Assembly: GCA_020050955.1 (NCBI GenBank)
Contig: JAGVJT010000117.1
Span: 1-5,361, forward strand
From: Legionellales bacterium
Lineage (GTDB): Bacteria; Pseudomonadota; Gammaproteobacteria; Legionellales; Legionellaceae
DNA: 5,361 bases
Reading direction: 5' to 3'
Part shown: positions 1 through 5,361 of the stretch, piece after piece
Numbering within the stretch: the first letter of the stretch is position 1
Layout of the letters: each line of letters begins with the position of its first letter
The notes under the pieces: model-generated
The model's database searches: none
Seen by the model: the letters and a program-made list of their open reading frames with translations, nothing else
Told to the model about the DNA's origin: nothing
Program-made: the position numbers and the translations under genes

Positions 1-1045
1 CATAATCGACAATCACAGATGGGTTAGTCGTCACAATTTCCATGCGTCCTGGTGATGGATTTAACAATCGCATCGTATCGATTACCATTTGAGGCTCGTA
101 ACCTGTAGCAAGTAAACTACTCACTACCGCCAAACTATTGTATAAATTAAATCGCCCAATAGTTTTCACTTGAACATGAAACGAACCCCAAGGTGACATC
201 ACATCAAATACACTGCCTGTCATGTTCATTTGAATATTTAACGCATGAACATCGCTCGTTGATTTAAGTCCGTACGTCAGTGTTTTGCACGTCGACGGAA
301 CATGCGATTTCATAAGTGGTGCATAAGTATCATCATCATTAATAATTGCCCATTGCAATGTTGGCATCGCAAAAAGCATGGCTTTGGCATTCGCATAAGC
401 TTGCATGGTTTCATGATAATCAAGATGCTCATGACTTAAGTTGGTATAAATCGCTTGCGTAAAATCGACCCCTACCACACGCCCTTGACACAACGCATGC
501 GACGATACTTCCATGCACATCGCTTTAATACCTTGATGATTAGCATCGTGAAAAAATTGTTGTAAGGTGAGTGGGTCTGGCGTAGTGTTATTAGACACAG
601 TTAGCGCACGAACACGCCCTTGCCCCAATGTGCCAACATATGCTGACGGCTGACCTAACAAATCATGTGCTTGTGCTAATTGATACGCAATGGTGGTTTT
701 TCCATTGGTTCCCGTGACACCTGTGACGCTAAATGCACGTGTTGGATAAGCATAAAACCGACTTGCAATTAAGCCACGCAAGTTCGCCAAATTCGAAAAA
801 GGCAAACATGGAATCGTATCAACAAGACCAGCATGTTTGGGATAATTTGCAGGTTCGTATAAAATCGCTGCGGCATTTGCCTTCACAGCATCAGATAAAA
901 ATAAGCGTCCATCACTGCTATGCCCAGGATGAGCTAGAAATAAGTCGCCCGCTTTGATTTGTCGACTATCAGATGATAACCCCATAACATCACAATCAAC
1001 AGAACATGTTAACCAAGGCTTCATTAACTCGCTTAATTTCATCAT
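1..1045 (-). CDS. murE: UDP-MurNAc-tripeptide synthetase MurE (C-terminus beyond window)
   Basis: Cytoplasmic ATP-dependent Mur ligase that adds the third amino acid (in Gammaproteobacteria normally meso-diaminopimelate) to UDP-MurNAc-L-Ala-D-Glu. I translated 348 codons without a stop; the frame runs off the left edge, so roughly the last 140-150 residues are missing compared with the usual length near 495. Seen: the N-terminal UDP-substrate domain with SSDSRQIKAGDLF (24-36) and GHSSDG (41-46); the ATP loop GTNGKTT (112-118); NTTPDP (153-158); MEVSSHAL (178-185); TNLSHEHLDYH (201-211); Lys221 in the YANAK context, where the family carries its carbamylated lysine; GRFNLYN (297-303); PGRME (332-336); and VDY at the edge, the start of the usual DYAHTPD. 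The DNPR motif that identifies the diaminopimelate type lies outside the window, so the added amino acid is inferred. Two adjacent ATG codons (1045, 1042) are possible starts; a GGA at 1055-1053, seven bases upstream, favours 1045. The gene starts 4 bases after the ftsI stop. Confidence 0.97.
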   Translation of the reverse strand, partial: MMKLSELMKPWLTCSVDCDVMGLSSDSRQIKAGDLFLAHPGHSSDGRLFLSDAVKANAAAILYEPANYPKHAGLVDTIPCLPFSNLANLRGLIASRFYAYPTRAFSVTGVTGTNGKTTIAYQLAQAHDLLGQPSAYVGTLGQGRVRALTVSNNTTPDPLTLQQFFHDANHQGIKAMCMEVSSHALCQGRVVGVDFTQAIYTNLSHEHLDYHETMQAYANAKAMLFAMPTLQWAIINDDDTYAPLMKSHVPSTCKTLTYGLKSTSDVHALNIQMNMTGSVFDVMSPWGSFHVQVKTIGRFNLYNSLAVVSSLLATGYEPQMVIDTMRLLNPSPGRMEIVTTNPSVIVDY

Positions 1046-1049
1046 CGTG

Positions 1050-2711
1050 TCATCCAACAGGTTGATCTGGTTGCACATCAAGAATTCGTAAGGATGCCCC
1101 CATTACTTTTGAAAAAAGAGGAGCCGCCACAAGATTCGCATAATACGTTGATAAGCTTGGCTCATTAATCACCACAGCAACCACCAACCGTGGCTTAGAA
1201 ACCGGAGCAATGCCTACAAAACTTGCAATGTAACGCCGCTCACTATACCCTTTTTTTCCTGCAATCCGTGCGGTTCCTGTTTTGCCAGCAACACGATAGC
1301 CAGGTACTTTAGCAGAAACGCCTGTCCCTTCATTCACAACAAATTCGAGCATATCTAATACTTGACTCGCAATAAGAGGAGCCAACACCTGGGTGCCTTG
1401 ATCATGTGAAGGATAATGCAACAAATGAATTGGAAAAAGTTGTCCTTCGTGCGCAAAAATAGAATACATCTTCGCTAATTGTAGCGTTGTCACTGACAAT
1501 CCATAACCAAAGCTTAATGTTGCTAACACGAACGGATTAGCATCGGTCACTTTAACAATTGAACCATCGCTTTCCCCAGGGTACCCACTCTCTGTACGCA
1601 CGCCAACACCACAGCGCGTGAATAATCCAATAAGTTGCTCTGGTGGACTGCTTAACACCATCTTACTCACACCAACGTTACTTGAGTGCTGCAACACCCC
1701 TCGCACATCTAAAACGCCATAATTGTGAATATCACGAATGGTACGCCCATGCACAACCATCCAGCTTGGGTTAGTGTCAATAATGGTATCTGGTTTAAAT
1801 AAACCACTTTCTAATCCACTTGCGATACTAAAAGGCTTCATCACCGAACCTGGTTCAAACGTGTCAGTAATGGCTTTATTACGATAGCTATCAAGCGTGT
1901 AACGACCACGAATGTTAGGATTAAATGACGGCAAGTTCGCAATCGCAAGGACTTCATTATTTTGTGTGTCTAACACCACCACAGAACCAGATTTAGCACC
2001 AAATTTGGTTAACGTCTCTTGGAGTGCATGATATGCAAAAAATTGAATGCGTCGGTCGATGCTTAACTGTAAATCTTTGCCTGGTCGCGATTCTTGAATG
2101 ACACCTAAATCATCAATCACGCGCCCTGTTCTATCTTTTAAAACACGCCGTTTTCCAGGGACACCAACTAACCATTCTTGGTAAGCTAATTCAAGTCCTT
2201 CGATGCCATTATCATCAATGTTTGTAAACCCTAAAAGCTGAGCCATACTGTCTGCATCAGGGTAATAACGTTTAAATTCTTGTTGAAAATTAAGTCCAGG
2301 AATATCTAATGCTTCGATTTTTTGCGCCACGGACGGCGGTAATTGGCGTTTTAAATAAATAAACCCACGTTTACTCACAGCTTTCAAATGCAGGGACAAT
2401 TGTTTAGATGATAAATTAAGAAGCGTTGCTAATTGACGAAGCTGCTTCGCGTTAGGTCGAAATAGTTTGGGGTTAACCCATACCGATTGAACAGGCGTGC
2501 TGATAGCTACCGGAGCCGCATTGCGATCTAAAATCATGCCGCGAAACGCCGGAATATCAACCACACGCAAACTACGTGCGTTGCCCTGTCCCTGTAAAAA
2601 TGGTCTGTCCAAAATCGTCAAAACGATCATACGCCACAATAATGCGGCGAATATCATGAAAAAAAACAAGCAAACTACTAAAAATCGTGAACGATGATTG
2701 TTTTTTTTCAT
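1050..2711 (-). CDS. ftsI: Septal peptidoglycan transpeptidase FtsI (PBP3)
   Basis: Class B penicillin-binding protein, the divisome DD-transpeptidase that cross-links septal peptidoglycan, working with FtsW and activated by FtsQLB/FtsN (family knowledge). At 553 residues it is slightly shorter than the E. coli protein (588). Seen: a short basic cytoplasmic tail, one membrane anchor at about 9-33, the dimerisation/pedestal domain with RGMILDRN (57-64) and RYYPDADSMAQLLGF (148-162), then the transpeptidase domain. Active-site motifs are complete: S289-V-M-K292 (nucleophile serine and lysine), S343-S-N345 and K477-T-G-T. It is therefore expected to be catalytically active and a beta-lactam target. 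The C-terminal strand reads YYANLVAAPLF (523-533), where many relatives have YYGG. The start overlaps the ftsL stop as ATGA, and I see no purine-rich ribosome-binding site upstream, so translation is probably coupled to ftsL. Eight A residues follow the start codon. Assignment to FtsI rather than the elongation enzyme PBP2 rests on motif layout and operon position. Confidence 0.97.
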   Translation of the reverse strand: MKKNNHRSRFLVVCLFFFMIFAALLWRMIVLTILDRPFLQGQGNARSLRVVDIPAFRGMILDRNAAPVAISTPVQSVWVNPKLFRPNAKQLRQLATLLNLSSKQLSLHLKAVSKRGFIYLKRQLPPSVAQKIEALDIPGLNFQQEFKRYYPDADSMAQLLGFTNIDDNGIEGLELAYQEWLVGVPGKRRVLKDRTGRVIDDLGVIQESRPGKDLQLSIDRRIQFFAYHALQETLTKFGAKSGSVVVLDTQNNEVLAIANLPSFNPNIRGRYTLDSYRNKAITDTFEPGSVMKPFSIASGLESGLFKPDTIIDTNPSWMVVHGRTIRDIHNYGVLDVRGVLQHSSNVGVSKMVLSSPPEQLIGLFTRCGVGVRTESGYPGESDGSIVKVTDANPFVLATLSFGYGLSVTTLQLAKMYSIFAHEGQLFPIHLLHYPSHDQGTQVLAPLIASQVLDMLEFVVNEGTGVSAKVPGYRVAGKTGTARIAGKKGYSERRYIASFVGIAPVSKPRLVVAVVINEPSLSTYYANLVAAPLFSKVMGASLRILDVQPDQPVG

Positions 2712-3046
2712 TGTGCACGTAAAACAAACGCTTGTTTATTCGCAGGCAAAACCATGTGTAATTGTGTTGTAGCTAATTGCTCAACACGTGCAGGTGTTGC
2801 AAGACTTGCTTGCTCAAGCAACAATTGCCCCCATTGCAATTGCAATTGATGCGCTTTTTGTTCTGCAAGCTGCAACCGACTGCATGTCACACGATGTAAA
2901 TTTGTCGTGTACACCACAGCCAATGCACTTAATAGCATGAATATTAGTAACAATGTCTGCCAATACACTTGCCTTGAAACGTGCACCTTACCTAATTGTC
3001 CTTGAAAAACACTGCTTTGATTAATCATCCTTGCTGCAGCATTCAT
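2708..3046 (-). CDS. ftsL: Cell division protein FtsL
   Basis: Small bitopic inner-membrane divisome protein that, with FtsB and FtsQ, forms the complex activating FtsWI septal synthesis (family knowledge). Its 112 residues are near the usual proteobacterial size. Seen: a cytoplasmic tail of about 29 residues, one hydrophobic segment at about 31-47, then a periplasmic helix rich in Leu and Gln with coiled-coil spacing (about 52-80). The diagnostic stretch [20 protein letters not shown] (71-90) and LHMVLP (96-101) matches the conserved FtsL pattern of a Leu/Glu-rich helix followed by a (R/V)IE-type turn and MxxP. The start overlaps the rsmH stop as ATGA. A strong ribosome-binding site, GGGGAG at 3060-3055, sits 8 bases before the ATG and inside the rsmH coding end. 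FtsL diverges quickly, so the call rests on this pattern together with its position between rsmH and ftsI. A small hexamer reiteration (ATTGCA, 2833-2848 on the plus strand) encodes the LQLQL part of the coiled coil. Confidence 0.95.
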   Translation of the reverse strand: MNAAARMINQSSVFQGQLGKVHVSRQVYWQTLLLIFMLLSALAVVYTTNLHRVTCSRLQLAEQKAHQLQLQWGQLLLEQASLATPARVEQLATTQLHMVLPANKQAFVLRAQ

Positions 3047-3972
3047 GATATTTTCTCCCCTATTCTTAATACGGCACTTCGAGCACGATTGTTGACTTTC
3101 ATTTCAGCATCAGAAGGCTTAACCGCTTTCCCTACTCGTTTAAATTCCCGTTTAAGATCAATACTTCGAACAGGAACGCCCGCCGGGATTGGTTCACCCT
3201 CTTCTTTTGTTTTCATAAACTGTTTAACAATGCGGTCTTCAAGCGAATGAAAACTAATCACTGCTAACCGTCCACCCGGTGCTAAAACACCCACACCATG
3301 AGTTAAACCTGTTGTTAAATCCGCTAACTCAGTATTCACATGAATCCGAATCGCTTGAAACACACGTGTTGCTGGATGTTTATGCTTTTCCCATTTTGGG
3401 TTCGCACGCTTTACAATCTCAGCCAACATCGCCGTTGTTTCAATGGGAGCTGCAAGTCGCGCCTCTTCGATGGCACGTGCAATGCGTAGTGCAAAACGCT
3501 CTTCACCATAATCTCGAAATACTGTGACCATCTCACTGACTGACGCTTGATTGACAAAAAGTGCCGCGTTAAATGCTTGCTCATGATTCATGCGCATGTC
3601 TAATGGACCTTGTTGCATAAAGCTAAATCCACGCTCTGGATTATCTAATTGCGGTGAAGAAACACCTAAATCCAACAAAATCCCGTTAATTTTGCCATTA
3701 ATGCCAAGCGAATCAGCAATCGAATAGATAGATGCAAACGAATCATGCACAATGTTAAAACGTTTATCTTGACCGAAATGCTCATTTGCATAAGCAATCG
3801 CATCAACATCTTTATCAATGGCGATAAGACGCCCTGTCTCGTTTAAACAGGCTAAAATGGCACGACTGTGACCGCCTCGACCAAAAGTGCCATCGACATA
3901 AATACCATGAGGCACAATTGCCAAACCTTCGATGGCTTCTTGTAACAGAACCGATTGATGTCCGGTTGCCAT
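3043..3972 (-). CDS. rsmH: 16S rRNA (cytosine1402-N4)-methyltransferase RsmH
   Basis: S-adenosylmethionine-dependent methyltransferase (older name MraW) that methylates N4 of C1402 in the decoding centre of 16S rRNA, acting in the cytoplasm on the small subunit (family knowledge). The 309-residue length is normal. Seen in order: HQSVLL (5-10); the SAM-binding loop [10 protein letters not shown] (27-36); AIDKDVDA (51-58), the acidic end of the second strand; [10 protein letters not shown] (101-110); RGFSF (114-118) and PLDMRM (123-128); [12 protein letters not shown] (199-210); [14 protein letters not shown] (239-252); and the C-terminal [10 protein letters not shown] (294-303). No key motif is missing. 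The ribosome-binding site AGAGG (3983-3979) overlaps the mraZ TAG stop and lies 6 bases before the ATG, so the two genes are only 9 bases apart. The 3' end overlaps ftsL by 4 bases. Confidence 0.98.
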   Translation of the reverse strand: MATGHQSVLLQEAIEGLAIVPHGIYVDGTFGRGGHSRAILACLNETGRLIAIDKDVDAIAYANEHFGQDKRFNIVHDSFASIYSIADSLGINGKINGILLDLGVSSPQLDNPERGFSFMQQGPLDMRMNHEQAFNAALFVNQASVSEMVTVFRDYGEERFALRIARAIEEARLAAPIETTAMLAEIVKRANPKWEKHKHPATRVFQAIRIHVNTELADLTTGLTHGVGVLAPGGRLAVISFHSLEDRIVKQFMKTKEEGEPIPAGVPVRSIDLKREFKRVGKAVKPSDAEMKVNNRARSAVLRIGEKIS

Positions 3973-3981
3973 TTTTTGCCT

Positions 3982-4428
3982 CTATAAGAAAAATGTTTTC
4001 ATTTCATCAGGCAAACTAGTTTCACCTGCGGATTCTTCATCCAGCCAAGCTTGACGTCTTGTTTGCCAAGATGTCTCATCCCATATCTCAAATTTATTGC
4101 CTTGACCAATCATCACAACGTGCTTATCTAACTTTGCATAATCTCGTAATAACGGCGGCAATAAGATACGGCTACTGCTATCAACCATCACATCGGTTGC
4201 ATGCCCAATTAAAAGTCGTTGAATACGCCGTGCAGCGGCATTAAAACTGGGTAGTTTTTGTAAATTTTCTTCAATCACTTGCCAATAGGCGACAGGATAT
4301 AACAACAAACAGGCTTCTTCGGTATCAATCGTCACCACAACATGCTCGCCTAGCGCATCCCGACAGCGCGCAGGCACTGCAAGCCGACCTTTTCCGTCGA
4401 TGGTGATCGCATTGATTCCACGAAACAT
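3982..4428 (-). CDS. mraZ: Transcriptional regulator MraZ
   Basis: AbrB-like DNA-binding protein that forms a ring-shaped oligomer and, in E. coli, represses the dcw operon by binding TGGGN direct repeats in front of its own gene (family knowledge). The 148 residues are close to the E. coli 152. Seen: two SpoVT/AbrB half-domains. The first begins MFRG and carries DGKGRLAVP (11-19). The second carries DSSSRILLPP (83-92), keeping the Asp and Arg of the DxxxR motif but with serines where glycines are common. Other shared stretches are LLLYP (41-45), RRIQRLLIGHA (67-77) and GNKFEIWDETSW (110-121). The start is firm: MFRG is the canonical N-terminus and GAGAGGG (4439-4433) lies directly upstream. 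It is the first gene of the operon, and candidate operator boxes lie in its leader, which points to autoregulation. Confidence 0.98.
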   Translation of the reverse strand: MFRGINAITIDGKGRLAVPARCRDALGEHVVVTIDTEEACLLLYPVAYWQVIEENLQKLPSFNAAARRIQRLLIGHATDVMVDSSSRILLPPLLRDYAKLDKHVVMIGQGNKFEIWDETSWQTRRQAWLDEESAGETSLPDEMKTFFL

Positions 4429-4450
4429 GCTACCCTCTCACGGGAACTTA

Positions 4451-4487
4451 TCCCACAATGTTCCACTTTTTTGTTATTTTAACCCAC
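4451..4487 (-). promoter_or_regulatory. Candidate MraZ operator boxes in the mraZ leader
   Basis: Read on the minus strand, there are three GTGG-type boxes: GTGGGT (4487-4482), GTGGAA (4466-4461) and GTGGGA (4456-4451). The last two TGGNN units are separated by exactly 5 bases, the spacing described for MraZ operators (TGGGN repeats with 5-base spacers). The first starts 21 bases further upstream, about two helical turns. All are between the promoter -10 and the mraZ start, so bound MraZ would block initiation or early elongation. The middle box is degenerate (TGGAA). The binding role is inferred from motif, spacing and position. Confidence 0.7.
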
Positions 4488-4495
4488 TTTTTAAC

Positions 4496-4525
4496 ACTAT
4501 AGGAACACATACTCACTGTCGTCAA
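4496..4525 (-). promoter_or_regulatory. Predicted sigma-70 promoter of the dcw operon
   Basis: On the minus strand, TTGACG (4525-4520) and TATAGT (4501-4496) are separated by 18 bases. Each hexamer differs from consensus at one position. Upstream, 4526-4556 is rich in A/T runs and could act as an UP element. Transcription would start near 4489, giving a leader of about 60 bases that holds the MraZ boxes and the ribosome-binding site. No transcript data are visible; the call rests on motif quality and position. Confidence 0.65.
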
Positions 4526-4608
4526 GTAAAAATATGTCTTTTAGTTAAAAAAACATTCAGATGTCGTGAAAAATACTAAGCTTTGTTGAAAGTTAAGATA
4601 ACGACTAC

Positions 4609-4661
4609 AAAAAAGAGCAACAATCACGATGTCGAACACGACTCCGTGAGCTTCCTCACAG
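4609..4661 (-). terminator. Possible terminator or structured element after cysS
   Basis: On the minus strand there is a stem GTGAG/CTCAC with a GAAG loop (4659-4655 with 4650-4646), extendable by a U-G and a C-G pair. It is followed by a small stem GTCG/CGAC with a TGTT loop (4642-4631). A run of six T lies at 4614-4609. The T-run is 16 bases past the second stem and about 30 past the first, so this is not a standard intrinsic terminator. It is the best candidate I see for ending cysS transcription; it could also be part of a small RNA or be chance. Confidence 0.22.
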
Positions 4662-4747
4662 GGCATGAGTCATGATGATGAATTTAAGAGTTATTTACTG
4701 CGTTTTAAAAGACGTTTAATTATTTTGCGATTTGTAACTACACAGGT

Positions 4748-4833
4748 ACGTCATCCTTGACATAACGAAGAATTTCAGATTGCACAAGCACGATGCTATA
4801 TCAGAAGATTTTTCACCGCGCTCAGAGTGACGC
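4748..4833. repeat. Imperfect inverted repeat (degenerate palindromic repeat element)
   Basis: The plus-strand arm at 4748-4781 begins ACGTCATCCTTGACATAACG. The arm at 4800-4833, read on the minus strand, begins GCGTCACTCTGAGCGCGGTG. The arms align over about 33 bases at roughly 70 percent by hand alignment with small gaps, best at the CGTCA ends and around the GAAnAAT core, with 18 bases between them. The pattern of CGTCA, then CCTGA or TCTGA, then GAAGAAT or similar, resembles dispersed palindromic repeats found in intergenic DNA of many bacteria. It starts 25 bases beyond the cysS stop, a typical place for such elements. Only one copy is visible here, so its being a repeat family member is inferred. 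Confidence 0.5.
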
Positions 4834-4857
4834 TTTTTCGAAGAGATTACTCACAGA

Positions 4858-5361
4858 CTATGTCGTTTTCGCACGCCACGTGCTGCCTTCAGCACCATCC
4901 TCAATTTCAATGCCTTGAGCTAAAAGCTCTGCTCTAATTTCATCAGCTCGTGTAAAGTTCCGCAGAGATTTAGCTTGCCAACGCTCTTGAACTAAGCGCT
5001 CAATATCCTGCGTATTTTCTTGAGAAACACCTGCTTTTAAAAAAACATCGGGTGATATTTGGAGTAACCCAAGTATCCCTGCAAGATGCTTTAACGTCAC
5101 AGCTAATGCACTTGAGCCTGTCTTATTAATAGCGTGGCTTAAATCAAACAACACAGAGAGTGCGACAGGTGTGTTCACATCATCATTCATCGCATCATAA
5201 AATAAACTCACCCATGACGCATCAATCTCACCTAACATCTCAATATCACGAATGGATTGGTAGAGTCGTGTGAGTGCTTTTAATGCTAAAACAATATTAT
5301 CTTCAGAATAATTTAATGGACTGCGATAATGACTGCTTAGTAAGAAATAACGAATGACTTC
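4858..5361 (-). CDS. cysS: Cysteinyl-tRNA synthetase, C-terminal part (N-terminus beyond window)
   Basis: Class I aminoacyl-tRNA synthetase that charges tRNA-Cys with cysteine in the cytoplasm. The frame is open from the right edge to a TAG stop, giving 167 residues against a usual length near 460; the catalytic HIGH and KMSKS regions and the zinc-binding residues would lie upstream, outside the window. Seen, numbering from the window edge: [20 protein letters not shown] (1-20), the conserved segment that follows the KMSKS loop; [12 protein letters not shown] (54-65) of the DALR helical domain; a helix-rich middle; ADEIRAEL (139-146), GIEIEDG (150-156) and a Trp at 162, the characteristic end of the family. 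An internal ATG at 5238 is not the start, because matching sequence continues upstream of it. The gene is co-directional with the dcw operon but separated by 429 bases, so it is probably a separate transcription unit. Confidence 0.97.
   Translation of the reverse strand, partial: EVIRYFLLSSHYRSPLNYSEDNIVLALKALTRLYQSIRDIEMLGEIDASWVSLFYDAMNDDVNTPVALSVLFDLSHAINKTGSSALAVTLKHLAGILGLLQISPDVFLKAGVSQENTQDIERLVQERWQAKSLRNFTRADEIRAELLAQGIEIEDGAEGSTWRAKTT

Larger units (their letters stand above)
4429..4857. other. Intergenic region between cysS and mraZ
   Basis: This is the only long non-coding stretch in the window. From the cysS side it holds an imperfect inverted repeat (4748-4833), an AT-rich part (about 4675-4747) in which I see no signal, a hairpin-rich part ending in a T-run (4609-4661), more AT-rich DNA, then the operon promoter and MraZ boxes. 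Short frames exist, notably 41 codons at 4666-4541 on the minus strand and 31 codons at 4665-4760 on the plus strand. Neither has a properly spaced ribosome-binding site or a familiar protein pattern. I saw no tRNA or other known RNA gene. Confidence 0.7.

Noticed and set aside
733..957. Open frame of 74 codons on the plus strand
   Set aside because: It lies wholly opposite the N-terminal part of murE, whose protein motifs are certain; the plus-strand protein has no recognisable pattern.
2497..2697. Plus-strand open frame of 66 codons
   Set aside because: Antisense to the ftsI membrane anchor and pedestal region, whose reading frame is supported by motifs.
2996..3527. Plus-strand open frames of 84 and 82 codons opposite ftsL/rsmH
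   Set aside because: They are antisense shadows of rsmH, which carries all family motifs through this stretch.
4059..4244. Plus-strand open frame of 61 codons
   Set aside because: Antisense to mraZ, with no ribosome-binding site or protein signature.
4448..4457. DnaA-box-like sequence TTATCCCACA before mraZ
   Set aside because: It has one extra C compared with TTATCCACA, and it coincides with the best MraZ box read on the other strand.
4631..4642. GTTCGA resembling a tRNA T-loop
   Set aside because: The flanking bases do not form a T-arm of 5 pairs and no acceptor or anticodon arm can be drawn around it.
4541..4666. Minus-strand frame of 41 codons in the intergenic region, with a hydrophobic stretch (VVFDIVIVALF)
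   Set aside because: No ribosome-binding site precedes the ATG, composition is Phe/Cys-rich without known similarity, and the frame overlaps the hairpins and A/T runs next to the promoter. Likely chance.
4665..4760. Plus-strand frame of 31 codons, basic (KSYLLRFKRRLIILRF)
   Set aside because: The only purine stretch (AGGG) is two bases from the ATG, too close for normal initiation, and the end runs into the inverted repeat. Not supported as a gene.
4429..4857. CRISPR array, transposase remnant or hidden defence system
   Set aside because: There are no regularly spaced direct repeats, no transposase-like frame and no coding room; the rest of the window is conserved housekeeping genes.

Overview
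This window is the start of a division and cell wall (dcw) cluster from a bacterium that is most probably a gammaproteobacterium. All genes lie on the minus strand, so transcription runs from high to low coordinates. The gene order mraZ-rsmH-ftsL-ftsI-murE, a two-domain MraZ beginning MFRG, and a short FtsL with a cytoplasmic tail, one membrane segment and a coiled coil all fit that group. Base composition looks AT-leaning by eye. Genus cannot be read from the sequence; a low-GC lineage such as Legionellales is only a guess.

Layout, in the direction of transcription: (1) 5361-4858, the C-terminal 167 codons of cysS (cysteinyl-tRNA synthetase), cut by the window edge. (2) 4857-4429, a 429-base intergenic region with no convincing gene. 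It holds an imperfect inverted repeat close behind cysS, a hairpin-rich stretch ending in a T-run, a good sigma-70-type promoter (TTGACG, 18 bases, TATAGT) and a set of GTGGG-like MraZ boxes just before mraZ. (3) 4428-3982 mraZ. (4) 3972-3043 rsmH. (5) 3046-2708 ftsL. (6) 2711-1050 ftsI. (7) 1045-1 murE, of which the first 348 codons are present.

The five dcw genes are packed as one operon: gaps of 9 and 4 bases at mraZ/rsmH and ftsI/murE, and two 4-base ATGA stop/start overlaps at rsmH/ftsL and ftsL/ftsI. The products work together. MraZ is expected to repress the operon from its own leader. RsmH tunes ribosome decoding by methylating 16S rRNA. FtsL (with FtsB and FtsQ) and FtsI act in the divisome to make septal peptidoglycan. 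MurE builds the peptide part of the precursor that FtsI later cross-links.

I looked for an undescribed system and did not find one: the coding content is conserved core machinery. The points worth a second look are all small: the intergenic inverted repeat, the operator/promoter architecture, the cysS-mraZ neighbourhood, and the absence of a visible ribosome-binding site before ftsI.
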